The notes beneath the pieces were generated by a model that saw only the letters and a program-made list of their open reading frames with translations, was not told the DNA's origin and ran no database searches. Shown in pieces: positions 23,393 through 31,845 of a stretch of 64,000 nucleotides of DNA (position 1 is the first letter of the stretch; each line of letters begins with the position of its first letter). This stretch comes from an uncultured Ectothiorhodospiraceae bacterium. GTDB lineage: Bacteria; Pseudomonadota; Gammaproteobacteria; Nevskiales; Oceanococcaceae. The DNA lies in NCBI GenBank assembly GCA_937141935.1, contig CAKZQS010000046.1, positions 99,181 through 163,180 of the forward strand, written 5' to 3'. The translations under genes were made by a program, and so were the position numbers.

Positions 23393-23553
23393 AAACCCTT
23401 GCCGCCACTGGCCCTGGCCCTGCGCCGGCGGCCAGGGTGGTTTAATGCGCGCGCCAGAGAACCACAACGCCTGTAAATGCCGTGCTGAAGACCATATTTG
23501 CGCGCGCCCTGCCGCGCCGCCACGCCCCCCTATGCCTTCCCGCCGCCGCCGGC

Positions 23554-24933
23554 ATGCCGCGGCTGGCCGCGGGCCGCGCCGCGAACCCGGCCCCGCTGCG
23601 TGGTGCGCTGGCCCTGCTGGCCGGCGCGCTGCTGGCCGGCTGCAGTGACGGCGACATCCTCAGCGGCAACGGCGAAGGCACGCGCTCGCAGGCCCAGCCC
23701 CGCGTCGTGGTCGCCATCGTCGACTCCTCGCTGAACCCCTACCACGACTATTTCTACGCCGGCAGCCCGATCTATGCCGACGCGGCGCCGGCCAGCATCA
23801 CGCCGGCCGTGCTCGACGAGCTGGGTGTGGCCGCGCAGGACCGCGTGCGGCTGACCCGCAGCGGCGACATCGCCGCCGACGTGGCCGCCGATGCCGAATT
23901 CTGGGATGGCGTGGAGCACGGCCGGCCCTATTGGTTCGAGGGCAGCAACATCGTGGCCGTGTCCTTCTGCGAGGAGGGCTTTCGCCCGCTGGAGCCGCAT
24001 CCGGACAAGAACCCGCACGGCACCGGCGTCAGCGCCGCAATGCTCAAGGCCCACCCCGAGGCCGTGCTGCTCTTTGTCGAGTCCTGCGCGCAGCCCGACC
24101 CGATCGAGCTGACTTATGTGCTCGAACACCCGGCCGTCGACATCTTCAGCCACAGCTACAACCTGGGCCTGCCCCTCACCGAGGTCGGCGCCTACCGCGG
24201 CGTGGTGGAGCTGGGCAAGCTGATCTTCCAGGCCGCCGGCAATTACCTGGTGCCGGTGTCCTACCAGGGCGGCCCGGGCAGCTGGTGGACCATCGGCGTG
24301 GGTGGCATCGAGGACGAGGCCAATGGCCAGGCCAGTACCGGCGCGCTGCTGCCCGACTTCGTGGCCGGCTTCAGCGACACGCTGCCCTTTTGCAGCTATT
24401 GCGAATCCGAGCTGCTCAGCATTGGCGGCACCAGCCTGTCGACCCCGCAGGCCGCGGGCCTGACCGCGCGGATCCTGCTCGAGGCCCGCCGCCAACATGG
24501 CCACCGCGGCGGCATCCAGCTCGCCGCCGACGGTCGGCCGGCGCTGGTGCTGACCGACGCCGGGCCGATCACCAACTGGGATCTGCGCCGCGCGCTCGAA
24601 GAGGCCGCCTATGTGGACTACGGCCCCGAGGACTACAACGCCCCAGAGCCCGTGCTCGACCTGCCGCCCATCGGCGCCCTGCCCTACAACCCGCTGGCGC
24701 CCTGGCTGCAGCTGGCCTGGGGCGACTTGAGCACCGACCCGGACAAGGGCGTGGCGCAGGAGACGCTGGCCCACCTGGGCCTGGGCACGCCCAGCCGCAG
24801 CAAGCCGCAGGCCTATTGCGATTACATGGCCGCGCAAATGCGCCGCCGCCAGGCCTATGGCGACCTGCGCGGTCAGGCCACCGGCGAGGTGGTGCCCTCG
24901 CCCAACCCCTACCGCTTTTGCGACGCGGGCTGA
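23554..24933 (+). CDS. Subtilisin-like (S8) serine protease, predicted lipoprotein
   Basis: With the ATG at 23554 the product is 459 residues and has a normal lipoprotein signal, with lipobox LLAGC near residue 31. An upstream in-frame GTG at 23482 would add 24 residues and make the signal unusually long. The subtilase triad is visible: Asp57 in VVVAIVDSS, His155 in NPHGTGVS and Ser294 in GGTSLSTPQAAG, with the oxyanion Asn230 in AAGNY. Spacing between Asp and His is longer than in classical subtilisins, with an insertion of about 60 residues. The C-terminal 100 residues contain LNP-type proline-rich segments and a Cys pair, and resemble no domain I know. The enzyme should sit on the periplasmic or outer face and degrade protein. 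It stands alone between the SDR operon and the convergent CBM2/YceI operon. Confidence 0.85.
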   Translation: MPRLAAGRAANPAPLRGALALLAGALLAGCSDGDILSGNGEGTRSQAQPRVVVAIVDSSLNPYHDYFYAGSPIYADAAPASITPAVLDELGVAAQDRVRLTRSGDIAADVAADAEFWDGVEHGRPYWFEGSNIVAVSFCEEGFRPLEPHPDKNPHGTGVSAAMLKAHPEAVLLFVESCAQPDPIELTYVLEHPAVDIFSHSYNLGLPLTEVGAYRGVVELGKLIFQAAGNYLVPVSYQGGPGSWWTIGVGGIEDEANGQASTGALLPDFVAGFSDTLPFCSYCESELLSIGGTSLSTPQAAGLTARILLEARRQHGHRGGIQLAADGRPALVLTDAGPITNWDLRRALEEAAYVDYGPEDYNAPEPVLDLPPIGALPYNPLAPWLQLAWGDLSTDPDKGVAQETLAHLGLGTPSRSKPQAYCDYMAAQMRRRQAYGDLRGQATGEVVPSPNPYRFCDAG

Positions 24934-24966
24934 AGGCGCGAAGCCGGCACCGCACGGCCCCCTGGC

Positions 24967-26181
24967 TCAGCCCAGCAGCACGCCCGGGATTTCGCGACCG
25001 TAGGGCAGCGTGACGCCGCAGGCCAGGCCGGCGGTGTGCAGCAGGTCGTGCTGGTCGTAGCCGTTGGCGGGCGTGCCCTGCCCGCGGCGCAGGCGCCCCC
25101 CGCCGCCGGCCAGCATGAAGGGCACATCGCTGTTGCCGTGCAGGTCCGCGTGGCCCATGTCGGTGGTTTCCAGCACCACGGTCGAATCCAGAATCCCGGC
25201 ATCGCGCAGGCCGGCGATCAGGTAGGCCGACAGGCTGCCCAGGTGGCGGCGCATCTCGGTGTAATAGGGATAGTCCGGCAGGCCGTTGCTGCCGCCGTGG
25301 TGTGACTGGTGGTAGATGCCCTGGTAGCTCAGCTCGGGCACGCGGAACTCGGCCTGGTGGTTGCCAAAGCCAATCGACACCGAGCTGGTCAGGTTGCAGC
25401 GCAGCGCGGCCACGGCGATGTCGGCCTGCAGCCGGGCCTGCCGGCTGAAGGTCTCGTGCGTCAGCGGGAACTCCTCGTCGTCCGGCAGGCCGGCGCAGCT
25501 GGAGCCGCCGGCCATGTCGTCGAGCCGGCGCTGAGTCGCGGCGATGGCATCCAGGTGCTCGTCCATGCGCTGCACCTCATAGCCGGCCAGCTTTTGCCGA
25601 ATCGACTGCACGGCCGCGGCGTGCGCATCAAGGATCGGCGTCTTTTCGCTGCCCGGCCCGGTGTTTCCGAACAGCAGCCGGAAGGCGTTGAAGGGGTTGT
25701 CCTCGAAGGGCACGTCGGTGTTGCCGACCTTGGTCAGATAGCCCTGGCCATTGCTGTGCACGCCCAGGTTCACATAGGTGAAGGGCAAGTCCGGGCCCAG
25801 CGCCTTACCCATGGCCACGTCGTAGCTGTCGCCGTTCCAGCCGGCCTTGAGCAGCAGCGGCAGGCGCCCGTGCCCGGCGGCGTTGTGGCCCATGTTGAGC
25901 AGGAAGTTGCACTCGGTCTTGACCGGCTCGTAGCCCTGCGACATCGGCCCCAGCTGCATCTGCGCGCCCTGGCCAGACGGCGCCCAGAAGTCGTGGATGC
26001 CGCCGCCGGGCACATAGATCGCCACCGTGCGCGTGGGCATCAGGCCCTGCGCCTCGGCGCTGCGGGCATAGAGCAGCCCGGTCAGTAGCGGGCTGCTGCG
26101 CAGCAGTGCGGTGGAGATGCCCGACCCGGCCACGGTGGCCAGGAAGTGGCGGCGGGAGACGATGGGGTTGTGCCGGCTCAT
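24967..26181 (-). CDS. Tat-exported DUF1552 family protein
   Basis: A 404-residue protein of the DUF1552 family. A twin-arginine signal opens the protein (SRRHFLATVAGSG, then a hydrophobic stretch and SAEAQ), so it is folded, perhaps with a cofactor, before export. Family hallmarks follow: IYVPGGGIHDFW near the start, MGHNAAGHG, a central helical region with RRLDDMAG, then IGFGNHQAEF, YHQSHHGG and, near the end, ETTDMGHADLHGNSDVPFMLAGG. The last blocks recall the metal-site strands of the alkaline phosphatase/DUF1501 fold. The ATG at 26181 overlaps the stop of the cytochrome-containing upstream gene (ATGA). In planctomycetes, myxobacteria and some proteobacteria DUF1552 genes pair with DUF1592/DUF1588 cytochrome-like genes exactly as here; the biochemical role is unknown. 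It is the last gene of a three-gene operon. Confidence 0.85.
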   Translation of the reverse strand: MSRHNPIVSRRHFLATVAGSGISTALLRSSPLLTGLLYARSAEAQGLMPTRTVAIYVPGGGIHDFWAPSGQGAQMQLGPMSQGYEPVKTECNFLLNMGHNAAGHGRLPLLLKAGWNGDSYDVAMGKALGPDLPFTYVNLGVHSNGQGYLTKVGNTDVPFEDNPFNAFRLLFGNTGPGSEKTPILDAHAAAVQSIRQKLAGYEVQRMDEHLDAIAATQRRLDDMAGGSSCAGLPDDEEFPLTHETFSRQARLQADIAVAALRCNLTSSVSIGFGNHQAEFRVPELSYQGIYHQSHHGGSNGLPDYPYYTEMRRHLGSLSAYLIAGLRDAGILDSTVVLETTDMGHADLHGNSDVPFMLAGGGGRLRRGQGTPANGYDQHDLLHTAGLACGVTLPYGREIPGVLLG

Positions 26182-29100
26182 TGCGCGCCCTCCCGGGACC
26201 AGGCCTTGCGGTAGCGCACCGCATCCAGCAGCGCGAAACGCTCGAGCATCGCGCGTGGGCTGTCGTTCATCAGGCTGTCGCGCAGCGCCTCGATCTCGCA
26301 GGCATAGCCCGCGCGCTCCAGCTCGCTGAGCTGCGCCCCTTCCGGGTTGTCGCCATCGATCTCGTCGTGGCCCACCCCGGTGACGTAGCGGAACATCTGC
26401 TTGGGCAGGCAGGCCTGCGCCGACTCCAGGTTGGCGAGCACGCCGCCCAGTTCCTTCGCGCCGGTGAAGCTGAGCATCTGGTCGATGTCGCTGTAGCGCA
26501 GCGGCGCATAGAGCTCGCCGGAGGCATCGATCGGGTTGCCGTTCAGGTCGCGCTCGCGCACGCGGCCCACGGTGTCGAAGTCCTCCATGCCAAAGCCCAG
26601 CGGGTTGATGTACTGCAGGTGGCAGTTGGTGCAGGGCGCGTCCTCGGTCAGCCGGTGGTATTTCATCCGGTTGGTGGTCTCCGGGTCCTGCAGGAACTCG
26701 GACATCTCGGCCAGCTTCTGCTCGCGGGCCTCGAAGGTGCCCGCCGGCGGGTCGGGCTGGTCCTGGCACAGCAGGCGCCGGCGGACCCGCACCGAGCGCA
26801 GGATCGGCGAGGACTCGACGGCCTCGCCCCAGCGCGCCATGAAGGCGCCGCCCACCAGCACGCCACCGCGATCGCTGGTCGCCACCTTGCGCAGCGCGTC
26901 GCCGCTGACGCCGGGCACGCCGTAGTGCTCGGCCAGCGTCTGGTTCAAAAAGGTGAAGTTGCCGCCATAGAGGTCGGCAAAGCTTTGCGCCGGGTCGAGC
27001 ATGATGTGGCCGAAGGTGGCGTTGATCTCGGCCTGCATGTGCGGCACCAGCGCGGTAAAGCCGGGCCAGACCTCCTCATCCTTGGCGGCCACGGCCAGGT
27101 CCTGTGTGCCCAGCCAGCTGCCGAGGAAGGCATGCATCACCGGCTGGGCCTGGCCCGCGAGCCGGGTCGCCTGGGCCAGGATCTGGCTGGGGTCACGCAG
27201 CTCGTCGCGGGCGGCCGCGGCCAGCAGCGCGGCATCCGGCGTGGAGCCGGTAAAGGTGTAGGCCAGGAAGGTGGCCATCTCGTAGGAGCTGAGCTCGAAG
27301 GCATCGGCGTCCAGCGCCGGGTTGTCCGGGTTCGCGCTGCCCAGCTCGTGCCGGTACAGGAACTGCGGCGAGGCCAGCAGGGCCTCCAGCGCCATCGTCA
27401 GGCCGGCCTTGACGTCTCCGCCGCTGTGGTCACCGCGCGCCATCGCCGTGTAGGTGCCGACCTCCCCCGGGTCCAGCGGCCGGCGCATGATGCGCGGCGC
27501 GACTTCGGCCACGAAGCGGTCGGCGCAGGCGCTGTCGTAGCTGGCGCAGGACAAGGCGGGGTCGAAGTCGCGTGCGGCCGACCACTGCGCCACCTCCTCG
27601 GCCACCAGCAGCGCATTGCTGTAGGAGGCCGGGCTGACCGCGTGATGGGTGTTGTTGGTGAACAGGCCGACCTTGGCGTCTTCGGACAGCCCGCTGGCGG
27701 CATCGAAGTCCACGCCGAGCAGATCCTCGATGCTGCGCTGGTACTCGCTGCGGGTCAGCAGCTTGAGCTGGCGGGCGCCGTAGCGCACCGGCGTGCGGCC
27801 GGTATCGCAGACCACATCGGCCACCCACAGCGTCTGGATGAAGGCGGCCACATCCTCGGCGCACTGGCGGTCGCAGCTCTGCGGGTTGCCGCGCGGCATC
27901 GTGGTCTCGATGGTGGCGATCATCGACTCGAGGTCGCGTGCGGTGTTCAGCGCCGGGAAGTCGGCCGAGCCCTCGCCGTTCTCGCCGTGGCAGCCCGCGC
28001 ACTGGTTCTGATACAGCTCGTGGCCGCGCACAATGGGGTTGCCGGCCTGCACGGCGATGGTCAGCACGCCGCTGGGCGCCGAGGGCCTGCTGCCGTTGAG
28101 CGCGATCACCTTGTAGTCGTATTCGGCCGCTTCGGGCAGGCCCTCGCTAAGGGCGCTGCTGTTGGCGGGCAGCTCGGCCGTCGTGGCCCAGCGCCCGCCG
28201 CCGACGCGACGGCGCACCAGAAACAGGCTCTCGTTCTCGCTGTTGTCCAGCCAGGCCAACTCGGCGGTGCCGTTGTCGGCATCGAAGTAGCCGTTGAGAT
28301 AATCCGGCGCGGCGGGGGCCGGCGGCAGCGCCAGCGGCGTGGCCCCGGCCTCGGCGGCGGTGTAGACGAGGTGGAAATACACCGGTACGGCCTCGCCGAT
28401 GGAGCTGAGGTTGGCCACCACCCGCAGCGCCTCGATGCCGGCATCCATGTCGAAGCGCTTGGCATCCACCAGCACCGGCGCGACGCTGCTGACCCGCAGC
28501 TCGGTGGCGGACACGCGGCTGATCAGCACCGGCGCCTGCAGCGTCTGGCTGACGCCATGAATGCTCAGCTCCAGCGCGATGGTCTGCGCCTGCAAGTCGC
28601 CCGGCTGCAGCGCGTCAAGCTGGGCGATGTCGACCTGCGTCTGGATGTAGGCGGTGGGCAGGAACTCGGTCTCGAACAGCAGTGCCAGCAGGCGGCTGTC
28701 GCGGATCTCCACGCCGGTGGCGACATCGTTCAGGTCCAGCGCCAGCCGCGCCTGGCCGGCGGCATCGATGCTACCGCTCAGCGCCGGCTCCTCGCCCGGC
28801 TCCCCCGCGAAGTGGTTGTTCTCGGCGGTGTGTTCTTTCTTGACCGAGACGTAATGCAGCGTTGAGCGCTGGCCGTCCAGCGTCCAGCGCGTGGAACCGG
28901 TGCCCCCGCCCCCGTTGTTGCCATCGCAGATGGCACCGGCCACGACCACGTTGCGGTCGGCCGGCGCGCCGCTTTTGTCGTTGATGTAACCGAAGGTGTA
29001 TTGCGCACCGGTGGCAATGGTGGGCTGCCAGTCCGGCGGTGTGGCGGTGCAGGCCTGCGCGCCGCAGGCGTAGCGCGCATTCCAGCCCTCGCGGAACTGG

Positions 29101-29345
29101 CTGCCATCGGCCCAGGACCAGTTCAGCGACCAGTCCTGCAAGGGCGGGCCGTCGTTGACGATGGTGATTTCGGCCTTGTAGCCGTCCGGCCATTCGTCCA
29201 CGACCTCATGGAGGCATTGCACAGCCTGGGCGGCGGTGCTGGCCGTCGCCGTGGCAAACACGGTGGCAAACAGGGCGGCGGCGCGCGCGAGCGGCCGGGC
29301 GGCAGGAATCGGTTGGCTGTGCATGGTCGACACTCCCGCGCTCAT
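26178..29345 (-). CDS. CBM2-YceI-Fn3-cytochrome c-DUF1587/1592/1588/1585 fusion protein
   Basis: A 1055-residue secreted mosaic. Domains in order: signal peptide (ending near AAQA, about residue 41); a CBM2-type cellulose-binding module (VVDEWPDGYKAEITIVNDG, Trp-rich); a YceI-like lipocalin (STLHYVSVKKEHTAENNHF); an Fn3-like domain (LAWLDNSENESLFLVRRRV); a c-type cytochrome with CAGCH near residue 448; and the DUF1587/1592/1588/1585 block (EYQRSIEDLLGV, ALLASPQFLYRHE, GGVLVGGAFMARWG). A second CxxCH lies in DUF1588 (APCTNCHLQYINPLGF). YceI proteins bind isoprenoid quinones, so quinone, haem and a polysaccharide anchor are combined. The start at 29345 overlaps the upstream stop (ATGA); ATG 29324 is an alternative. 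It recalls Cellvibrio Cbp2D/Cbp2E redox proteins, but I know of no such protein with the DUF1592 block. Confidence 0.87.
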   Translation of the reverse strand: MSAGVSTMHSQPIPAARPLARAAALFATVFATATASTAAQAVQCLHEVVDEWPDGYKAEITIVNDGPPLQDWSLNWSWADGSQFREGWNARYACGAQACTATPPDWQPTIATGAQYTFGYINDKSGAPADRNVVVAGAICDGNNGGGGTGSTRWTLDGQRSTLHYVSVKKEHTAENNHFAGEPGEEPALSGSIDAAGQARLALDLNDVATGVEIRDSRLLALLFETEFLPTAYIQTQVDIAQLDALQPGDLQAQTIALELSIHGVSQTLQAPVLISRVSATELRVSSVAPVLVDAKRFDMDAGIEALRVVANLSSIGEAVPVYFHLVYTAAEAGATPLALPPAPAAPDYLNGYFDADNGTAELAWLDNSENESLFLVRRRVGGGRWATTAELPANSSALSEGLPEAAEYDYKVIALNGSRPSAPSGVLTIAVQAGNPIVRGHELYQNQCAGCHGENGEGSADFPALNTARDLESMIATIETTMPRGNPQSCDRQCAEDVAAFIQTLWVADVVCDTGRTPVRYGARQLKLLTRSEYQRSIEDLLGVDFDAASGLSEDAKVGLFTNNTHHAVSPASYSNALLVAEEVAQWSAARDFDPALSCASYDSACADRFVAEVAPRIMRRPLDPGEVGTYTAMARGDHSGGDVKAGLTMALEALLASPQFLYRHELGSANPDNPALDADAFELSSYEMATFLAYTFTGSTPDAALLAAAARDELRDPSQILAQATRLAGQAQPVMHAFLGSWLGTQDLAVAAKDEEVWPGFTALVPHMQAEINATFGHIMLDPAQSFADLYGGNFTFLNQTLAEHYGVPGVSGDALRKVATSDRGGVLVGGAFMARWGEAVESSPILRSVRVRRRLLCQDQPDPPAGTFEAREQKLAEMSEFLQDPETTNRMKYHRLTEDAPCTNCHLQYINPLGFGMEDFDTVGRVRERDLNGNPIDASGELYAPLRYSDIDQMLSFTGAKELGGVLANLESAQACLPKQMFRYVTGVGHDEIDGDNPEGAQLSELERAGYACEIEALRDSLMNDSPRAMLERFALLDAVRYRKAWSREGAQ

Positions 29346-31159
29346 TGCGCCACGTACAGCAGGCTGAGGTTCACCGGCACCGCGTAGCTGATGACGTTCA
29401 GGCTCGCCAGCTCGCGCAGGATCTCCACCCCTTCGACCAGGGCGAAGTCGGCGGCCTGGATCAGGATCGGCTCGGCGGTCTGCACCAGCAGCTTGTCCGC
29501 GCCCACGCGGCTGACCCGCAATCGCGCCGACACCGGCGCCGCGATGCCGTGCAGGTCCACGGTGACGTCGAGCACGTGCTCCCGGGTCTGGCCCGGCGCG
29601 AGCTGCGCCAGCCCCAGGCTGCTGACATCGACCTGCGCGCGCGCCAGCGGGAAGTCCTGCGTTTCGAACAGGTAATCGCGCATGCGCTCGTTGCGGATGG
29701 CGATGCCGCTTTCGACGCTGTTCAGGTCGATCTGCATGGTGGCCAGGCCCTGCTCGCTGATCGCCCCGCTGAGCGTGGTGAAGGTGTGCGCCTCGATCAC
29801 GTGCACCTTCTTGGTCGATACGAAGTGCAGCGTTGAGAGGGCCGGGTCCAGGCTGTAGGCCGCGTTGGGCTGCGGCGCGCTGACCCGCACCGCCACCGTC
29901 GCCGCATCCTCGCCGCCGCGGCCGTCGCGGACCGTCAGCGTGGCGCTGTAGTCGCCGGGCTCCTCGTAGCGACGCTCGACGACGGCGGTGTCGGCGCTGC
30001 TGCCGTCGGCAAACTCCCACAGGTACTGCAGCGCATCGCCATCAGGGTCGCTGGAGGCCGTGCCGTCAAAGCGCACATCCAGCGGCGCCAGGCCGGAGGC
30101 CGGCGTGGCGGTGGCCGCGGCGCTGGGCGCCTGGTTGGCCGGGCCGCTGGCGTCCGGGTCACAGATGCCGGCCAGCTCGGGTTGCTCCGGCGCGGTGCCC
30201 TCCTGCGGCTTGTCGGCGTTGTAGCCAAAGCTGACGCTGCCGCCGGCCGGAATCAGCCGGTTGTAGCTGGCGTTGTCGGCGCGGTAGCGCGGCGCCGTGC
30301 CGCTGACCTGCGCATTCCAAGCCCCGGCGATGAGGGTGCCACCGGGGTAATGCAGCCTGACATGCCAGCCGTCGATGGCCGCCGGCGTGGGGTTGTGAAT
30401 TCGCACCGAGCCGGTATAACCCGCCAACCAGTCCTTCTCGACCGCGAAGCTGCAGTGCGCCTCGCCGCTGCTGGCGGGCTCGCTGACCTGGATCTGCAGC
30501 GTGGCCGGGGCCGACTCGGCCTGCCCGTCATGCACGTGGAGGGTGACCGTGTAGTCGCCGGGGGTCGCAAATGTTTGGCTCGGCGCGGCGGCCGCGGAGC
30601 TGCTGCCCTCGCCCAAATCCCCGTCACCAAAATCCCAGGCATAGCGCAGCGCATCGCCATCCGCGTCACTCGACGTGCGGCCGTCAAACTGAACCGTGAG
30701 CGGCGCCGGGCCCGTCGTTGTGTCCGCCTCGATGCGGGCCTCGGGCGCGCTGTTGCCGCCGCCGGTGGGCTCGCAGACCCCGCCGAACACCGGCGCGCGC
30801 GCCGCGGCGCCCGGCGTGGCCTTGGCCGCGTTGAAACCGAACTGCACGCTGCGCCCCGGCATGATGGCGCCGTTGTAGAGCATGTTGTGGGCCTGATAGG
30901 GGCCGCTGCCGCTGAGCTGCGCGTTCCAGATCTGGGTGATGGCCGCGCCGTCGGCGAAGGCCATGCCGACCGTCCAGCCCGCCATCGGCGCCACGCCGTC
31001 GTTGTGCACCTGCACCGATCCGGTGTAGCCGCTGGCCCATTCGTTGCTGATCTCAAAGCGGCATTCGGCCGCCAGCCCGGGTGCCGACCACAGGGTCAGC
31101 AGCAACAGGCCCACACCCGGGCCCCGCCACGCATTTCGTCCGCCTCTAGGCTTGGCCAT
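29342..31159 (-). CDS. Secreted CBM2-PKD-CBM2-PKD-YceI protein
   Basis: A 605-residue exported protein. The start ATG at 31159 gives a standard signal peptide (basic MAKPRGGRN, hydrophobic GVGLLLLTLW, cleavage near GLAA-EC); ATG 31177 would add six residues. Two CBM2-like modules (CRFEISNEWASGYTGSVQV and CSFAVEKDWLAGYTGSVRI) each precede a PKD domain (YAWDFGDGD and YLWEFADGS). A YceI-like domain forms the C-terminus (LSTLHFVSTKKVHVIEAHTF to the final LSLLYVAQ). CBM2 binds cellulose, chitin or xylan, PKD acts as a spacer, and YceI holds a long isoprenoid such as ubiquinone. The protein is first in an operon with the CBM2-YceI-cytochrome fusion and the DUF1552 protein. The whole looks like an extracellular electron-carrier set docked on polysaccharide. 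No catalytic glycosidase domain is present. Confidence 0.87.
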   Translation of the reverse strand: MAKPRGGRNAWRGPGVGLLLLTLWSAPGLAAECRFEISNEWASGYTGSVQVHNDGVAPMAGWTVGMAFADGAAITQIWNAQLSGSGPYQAHNMLYNGAIMPGRSVQFGFNAAKATPGAAARAPVFGGVCEPTGGGNSAPEARIEADTTTGPAPLTVQFDGRTSSDADGDALRYAWDFGDGDLGEGSSSAAAAPSQTFATPGDYTVTLHVHDGQAESAPATLQIQVSEPASSGEAHCSFAVEKDWLAGYTGSVRIHNPTPAAIDGWHVRLHYPGGTLIAGAWNAQVSGTAPRYRADNASYNRLIPAGGSVSFGYNADKPQEGTAPEQPELAGICDPDASGPANQAPSAAATATPASGLAPLDVRFDGTASSDPDGDALQYLWEFADGSSADTAVVERRYEEPGDYSATLTVRDGRGGEDAATVAVRVSAPQPNAAYSLDPALSTLHFVSTKKVHVIEAHTFTTLSGAISEQGLATMQIDLNSVESGIAIRNERMRDYLFETQDFPLARAQVDVSSLGLAQLAPGQTREHVLDVTVDLHGIAAPVSARLRVSRVGADKLLVQTAEPILIQAADFALVEGVEILRELASLNVISYAVPVNLSLLYVAQ

Positions 31160-31411
31160 TGCTGTCGCCGCTCCCATTTCGCAAACCCGCCAGGCTGGCC
31201 GCGCAACCGCGCCGGCCCACCCGAGATACCCCGGAGCAAAACTTAGCACCGCCAGCGCACCCTGGACGCGGCCAAATGTGGAGATTGTGTGGAATTGCCC
31301 GACGGCAAGGCTGGCCGTGGGCGCGGCCGACAATCGGCGCGTCAGGTTGCGGAGGGCCAGAGCTGACGGAGCTGCCCTCCACCGGCTCCGGCCGCGCGCC
31401 GCTGGCCCGCT

Positions 31412-31813
31412 ATGCCCCCGTTACACTGCAACTGGAATGCGCGCAGGCCCAGACCCTTGACCGAATCCCAGCAGGACACGCTGTACTACGACGGCCAGTG
31501 CCCGGTCTGCCGGCGGGAGATGGATCGCTTGCAGCCGCTGCAGGATGGGCGGCTGCGTCTCGTCGACATCCACAGCCAGCCGCTTCCCGCCGGCCGCAGC
31601 AAGGCCGAGCTGCTGGAGGTGCTGCACCTGCAGGACGAAGAGGGACGCTGGATTTCCGGCCTGGACGCCAACGTGCGCGCCTGGCGCCACACCCGCTGGG
31701 GCTGGCTCTTCGGCTGGCTGCGCTGGCCGCTGATTGCCCCCATCGCCGACCGCCTCTACGCCCGCTGGGCGCGACGCCGCTATCGGCGGCTGTACGGGCC
31801 GTCGTCGGCCTGA
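31412..31813 (+). CDS. Thiol-disulfide oxidoreductase DCC family protein (DUF393)
   Basis: A 133-residue protein of the DCC family. The name-giving motif is present as YYDGQCPVCRREMDRL, with the CPVC pair as the redox centre, and is followed by the characteristic second strand RLVDIHS. The later part has hydrophobic, Trp-rich helices (WGWLFGWLRWPLIAPIADRLYARWARRRY). The family's role is poorly known, and many members are associated with membranes. The ATG at 31412 is used, but a promoter-like GTTACACT directly behind it (about 31419-31426) raises the possibility that translation really begins at the TTG near 31456 (LTESQQDT). It is divergent from the CBM2/YceI operon and converges with the hydrolase gene. 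Confidence 0.8.
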   Translation: MPPLHCNWNARRPRPLTESQQDTLYYDGQCPVCRREMDRLQPLQDGRLRLVDIHSQPLPAGRSKAELLEVLHLQDEEGRWISGLDANVRAWRHTRWGWLFGWLRWPLIAPIADRLYARWARRRYRRLYGPSSA

Positions 31814-31845
31814 GCTGAGGCGCCTCGGGCGACGCGACTGCGGGC

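Noticed and set aside
26106..28865. 919-codon plus-strand open frame opposite the CBM2-YceI-cytochrome gene
   Set aside because: No recognisable domain; the opposite strand has five clear domain types and two haem motifs.
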